Shown in pieces: positions 57,558 through 64,000 of a DNA stretch of 64,000 bases. The translations under genes and the position numbers were made by a program. The stretch is from Orientallactaga sibirica (Eukaryota; Chordata; Mammalia; Rodentia; Dipodidae). A model generated the notes under the pieces. That model saw nothing but the letters and a program-made list of their open reading frames with translations. It was not told where the DNA came from and did no database searches. The stretch spans positions 40,335,001-40,399,000 of the forward strand of contig JAEOAD010000015.1 in assembly GCA_036365145.1 (NCBI GenBank), written 5' to 3'. Position 1 is the stretch's first letter. The number at the start of each line of letters is the position of its first letter.

Positions 57558-58262
57558 ACTATGTTATGGTATTTTGAACGTGTGTTCTCCATAGACTCAG
57601 GGGTTTTTTTTGTTTGTTTGTTTGTTTGTTTGTTTGTTTTGGTTTTTCAAGGTAGGGTCTCACTTTAGCTCAGGCTGACCTGGAATTCACTAGGTAGTCT
57701 CAGGGTGGCCTTGAACCCACAGCGATCCTCCTACCTCTGCCTCCCGAGTGCTGGGATTAAAGGCGTGCGCCACCACGCCCGGCTGTTTGTTTTTGTTTTT
57801 TGAGGTAGGGTCTCACTCTGGTCCAGGCTGACCTGGAATTCATTATGTAGTCTCAGGGTGGCCTTGAACTCACGGTGATTCTCCTACCTCTGCCTCCCAA
57901 GTGCTGGGATTAAAGTCGTGTGCCACCATGCCCGGCTGACTCAGGTGTTTTATTAAAGCTTGTCTCCAGCCACCTGGCTGGAGATGTGACAGGGGTCCAG
58001 CCCTAAGGTGTGTTTAGGGGTGGATCTGATTTCCAGCCTAAAGATGTGCAGAGAGGTCTGGGTCACCCCTGCTGCTTGCTGCCAAATTTGTGCCTGTTGC
58101 TTTTGGTGTTTGCTGGCTGCTGATGGTTTGTTTCTCTGTGCTTGGATCCACCACTGATGGATCTTCCTCCTAGATCTGTAAACTTGAAATAAATCTCTTC
58201 CTCCCCTTAACTGTGCCCAATTTGAATGTTCATCTCAGCAATGTGAAACTGACTACAACAAA
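57558..58262 (+). mobile_element. MaLR-type solo LTR split by two B1 copies
   Basis: Starts TGTTATGGTATTTTGAACG; GACTCAGG is repeated on either side of the two minus-strand B1s (57640-57784, 57785-57938). It continues with CAGCCACCTGGCTGGAGATG and GAAATAAATCTCTTCC, and ends TGTGAAACTGACTACAACA. Confidence 0.65.
57640..57938 (-). repeat. Two tandem B1 SINEs
   Basis: 57640-57784 and 57785-57938, both minus, inserted into a MaLR-type LTR. A TTTG-rich microsatellite precedes them at 57611-57640. Confidence 0.88.
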
Positions 58263-58637
58263 GGAACAAAGGAAGAAACAGAAAAGAATATGATAGTCCT
58301 GTAGCAGAAGTAGCTGCTGCAGCCATAGTTGACAGGAAGAATGGCCAGAATTATTCAGCTCAGGAAAGCTTTCTCCATGTAAGAAGATTACTAGGCATTA
58401 GCTTAACATTTTTAGTTACTTGTTTCTTAAATTAGACCATATGCCATATTGAGAAACCAGGGAAACTGGTTGGATCTGTCAGCTTATTAAGTGGAACTTA
58501 CCTCAAGTATGAGAGGGGCTCAATCACGAGAGGCCTATAAACAGACTGGGGCTGATACAAGCAGAACTATATATAATGATGCTTAGACAGATATGAGCAC
58601 TGTCAACTATATACCCACTCTATGGCACTTCAACAAT
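58263..58637. other. Unique sequence downstream of NSUN4
   Basis: Nothing recognised. It lies just past the candidate NSUN4 poly(A) signal. Confidence 0.4.
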
Positions 58638-58643
58638 TTTATT
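58638..58643 (-). promoter_or_regulatory. Candidate NSUN4 poly(A) signal
   Basis: The + strand TTTATT reads AATAAA on the minus strand, about 300 bases after the NSUN4 stop codon, in sequence free of recognised repeats. This would give a 3' UTR of about 0.3 kb. It is a single hexamer match, so it is only a candidate. Confidence 0.4.
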
Positions 58644-58946
58644 GGCTATAATGTTTCTTCCCAAATTTACAGCTTAAACAAATGATAGGCTTATTCATTG
58701 GCTCCCTGTAAGCCCCTAATGGAGCAAGAACCTTTAGGCTAGGCTAGATGATAGAGGTAGGTGTGTGAGTTAGAAACCTGCTGATACTCTACAATGGAAT
58801 AGCAGTCCTACTTCCTTCTGCTTGAAACTCCTTTCAGAAAAACAAACAGGATGGAGATAGAACCCAGAGTACAGCTCTGCTGCTGGTCTCAGTTCATAAT
58901 GCTACCAACAGAGTCTTTATCATCCTAGTTCAGGGACAAGGTGATG

Positions 58947-62136
<3,190 letters not shown>

Positions 62137-62163
62137 TTAAGGATAAATCATGAGAACTCCTTC

Positions 62164-62225
62164 CTGTAGGGGTCTGAAAATCACTGAAGAAAGACCCCAG
62201 AGTCAAATAGTATGTAAAAGCATAG
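62164..62225 (-). mobile_element. LTR fragment (R-U5 end)
   Basis: The reverse complement matches 48265-48327: CTATGCTTTTACATACTATT, then TTTGACTCTGGGGTCTTTC and a terminal ACCCCTACA. It is cut off at its 5' side exactly where LINE-1 sequence begins (62226). Confidence 0.8.
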
Positions 62226-62825
62226 GTACTGGCACAAAAACAGACATGAAGATCAATGGAACAGAATAGAGGACCCTGATGTAAGTCCAGGTAGCTATAG
62301 CCACCTGATCTTTGACAAAAATGCCAATATTTTTAATTGGAGAAAAGACAGTCTCTTCAGCAAATGGTGCTGGGAAAACAGGATTTGTATCTGTAGAAGG
62401 ATGAAAATAGATCCTTATATCTCTCCATGCACAAGAATTAAGTCCAAATGTATCAAAGACCTTAATATCAGACCTGAAACTCTGAAACTGCTAGAGGAAA
62501 AAGTAGGGGAAACCCTTCAACATATTGGTTTTGTCAAAGACTTTCTGAATCTAACACTAATTGCTCAGGAAATAAAACCACAGATCAATAGCTGGGACCT
62601 CATGAAATTACAAAGCTTTTGTATAGCTAAGGACACTGTGAATAGAGCAAAGAGGCAACCTATAGAATGGGAGAAATTCTTTGCCAGCTCTACATCTGAT
62701 GGAGGGTTAATATCTAGGATATACAAAGAACTTAAAAAAAAATAATAAGAAATCAAACAACCCAGGCTATGGAAATACATAGAGTTCTCAGACAAAATAG
62801 AGATGGCATATAAACTTCTAAAAAA
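62226..62825 (+). mobile_element. LINE-1 ORF2 fragment
   Basis: A frame at 62401-62745 reads as the region between reverse transcriptase and C terminus of LINE-1 ORF2p: KSKCIKDLNIRPETLKLL, then INSWDLMKLQSFCIAK and GGLISRIYKELKKK. Upstream, TGGCACAAAAACAGACATG is typical of the same region. It joins directly to an LTR fragment at 62225/62226, lies in the NSUN4 intron, and is not a host gene. Confidence 0.85.
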
Positions 62826-62830
62826 AAATG

Positions 62831-63195
62831 GGGCTGGAGAGATGGCTTAGCAGTTAAGGTGTTCGCCTGTGAAGCCTAAGAACACAGGTTCGATTTCCCA
62901 GGACCCACGTAAGCCAGATTGCAGTTTGCAGTGGCTAGAGGCCCTAGCATGCCCATTCTCTCTCTGTCTCTCTTCTCTCTCTGCTTGCAAATAAATAAAA
63001 AAAAAAAAAAACTTTAAAAAAATGAGCCAGGCATGGTGGTGCACGCCTTTAATCCCAGCACTTGGGAGGCAGAGGTAGGAGGATCACCATGAGTTCAAGG
63101 CCACCCTGAGACTACAGAGTAAATTCCAGGTCAGCCTGAGCTAGAGTGAGACCCCTACCTCGAAAAACCAAAATAAATAAATAAATAAATAAAGT
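62831..63195 (+). repeat. B2-like and B1 SINEs upstream of NSUN4 exon
   Basis: B2-like 62831-63015 (internal deletion after AAGCCAGAT) and B1 63022-63195 with an AAAT tail. Confidence 0.85.
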
Positions 63196-63310
63196 TTGCA
63201 GGCCAGGTTGGCCTCAGCATTGAACTTACTATGTAGCTAAGAATGCCCTTGAGGGGATAGGGAGGAAAGTACCATGGGATATTGTCTACAATTAAGGAAG
63301 TTGTCAATAA
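63190..63310. repeat. Diverged copy of 60221-60340
   Basis: Both read GCAGG(T/C)CAGGTTGGCCTCAG and then AGGGAGGAAAGTACCATGGG, ATTGTCTACAATTAAGGAAG and TTGTCAATAAAA. Together with 63322-64000 this shows one duplicated unit whose right copy lacks the 60341-61290 section. Confidence 0.8.
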
Positions 63311-63321
63311 AAAAGTCAAAA

Positions 63322-64000
63322 AACCCTCCTACCTCTGCATCCTGAGTACTGGGATTAAAGGCATGAGCCACCACACCTGGCTAAGGATGGAGGTTTTGAT
63401 GTAGAAATGGATCATCATGTGTCTTTCTCCTCCAGGCAAATCTCAAGCCAAAAGACCTTTGTTGTAGAATGCTGCTGTCCTCCAAACAACAGCCTTAATC
63501 AGAGTACCTGTGACTATCTGCAAGAGAGCCTCACAAGATTGGACCTTTTGACAGTTTTTCATAGAAAGGGGAATGGGAGGATCATGAGACTCTCACTTGA
63601 TGTTCTAGCCACAATTGTGCCCCCTCTCAGCTGTATGTAATTCTATCCTAGCTACATGTACTATCAGGAGGTGCTAGAGTATTCAGAGAATGTTAGGTTA
63701 ACTGCATCTACACAGCTATAGGGAAACCATCATTGATGCCGGAGTGAGATTTTTCAGTGATGTGGCTGATTTACTACCCAGACTTCTGTAAGCAAGCCAA
63801 GAAAACTCACTGGCTTCACCAAGCTACACTTGGGTGGATTTATACTTTGGTCTGTCGTGGGTGCCCTATCTAGGGTGAGTTGAATTTGTTCACATTTTCC
63901 CAAGAAAAATTCATACAACACCCTTTTAAGGTGATCTTAACAAGAACTGCTAATCCTCTAGTATCCAAGTGACTAGGCTCCTAGAGCACCCTGGCACAAA
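63322..64000. repeat. Local duplication, right copy (runs off window)
   Basis: Matches 61291-61969 at a constant offset of 2031, with no difference noticed by eye across about 679 bases. Copy 1 reaches the NSUN4 exon donor 31 bases later, so this copy may include that exon beyond 64000. Confidence 0.95.

Overview
This is mammalian nuclear DNA from a rodent. Gene content is low, introns are long, and a large share of the window is SINE sequence. Two SINE families dominate. One is B1-like (7SL-derived, sense start GCCGGGCGTGGTGGCGCACG, ending in CGAAAAACC plus an A tail). The other is a tRNA-derived B2-like family (GGGCTGGAGAGATGGCTTAG, then a CT-rich stretch and AAATAAATAAATA). The particular form of these SINEs and of the LINE-1 3' ends suggests a jerboa-type (dipodid) rodent, possibly Jaculus. 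That is recognition from memory, not a database match.

Layout. 1-17.7 kb is intergenic. It holds an approximately 5.97-kb-offset duplication (2315-7288 and 8286-13258) and a SINE-rich stretch. 17,770-40,135 (minus strand) is the complete FAAH gene: 15 coding exons, all with GT-AG introns, together encoding a 579-residue fatty acid amide hydrolase with the whole Ser-Ser-Lys catalytic triad. Its first exon lies in a CpG island (about 39.8-40.6 kb), and its 11.6-kb first intron contains a LINE-1 3' end. 42,078-46,717 is a processed pseudogene of SLC35A5 (minus strand) with a 14-bp target-site duplication, later hit by at least seven SINEs. 47.9-48.3 kb is an endogenous-retrovirus LTR. 49.7-57.2 kb is an old, fragmented LINE-1 (ORF1 and ORF2 pieces) interrupted by many SINEs, an LTR and a 7SL RNA pseudogene. 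58.6-62.1 kb holds the last two coding exons of NSUN4 (minus strand), whose 5' part lies beyond the right edge.

FAAH and NSUN4 are neighbours in the same orientation in human, and the same arrangement is kept here. FAAH breaks down anandamide and other fatty acid amides at internal membranes. NSUN4 is a mitochondrial rRNA m5C methyltransferase. They share no pathway; their adjacency is conserved synteny, not an operon.

The most checkable oddities are three. A local duplication (offset 2031) runs off the right edge and may duplicate NSUN4 exon 5. The 5.97-kb repeat may be a recent duplication or a haplotype assembly error. A polyadenylated LTR-derived retrocopy at 41.76-41.98 kb has an 11-bp target-site duplication. 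I saw no evidence of a wholly new biological system.
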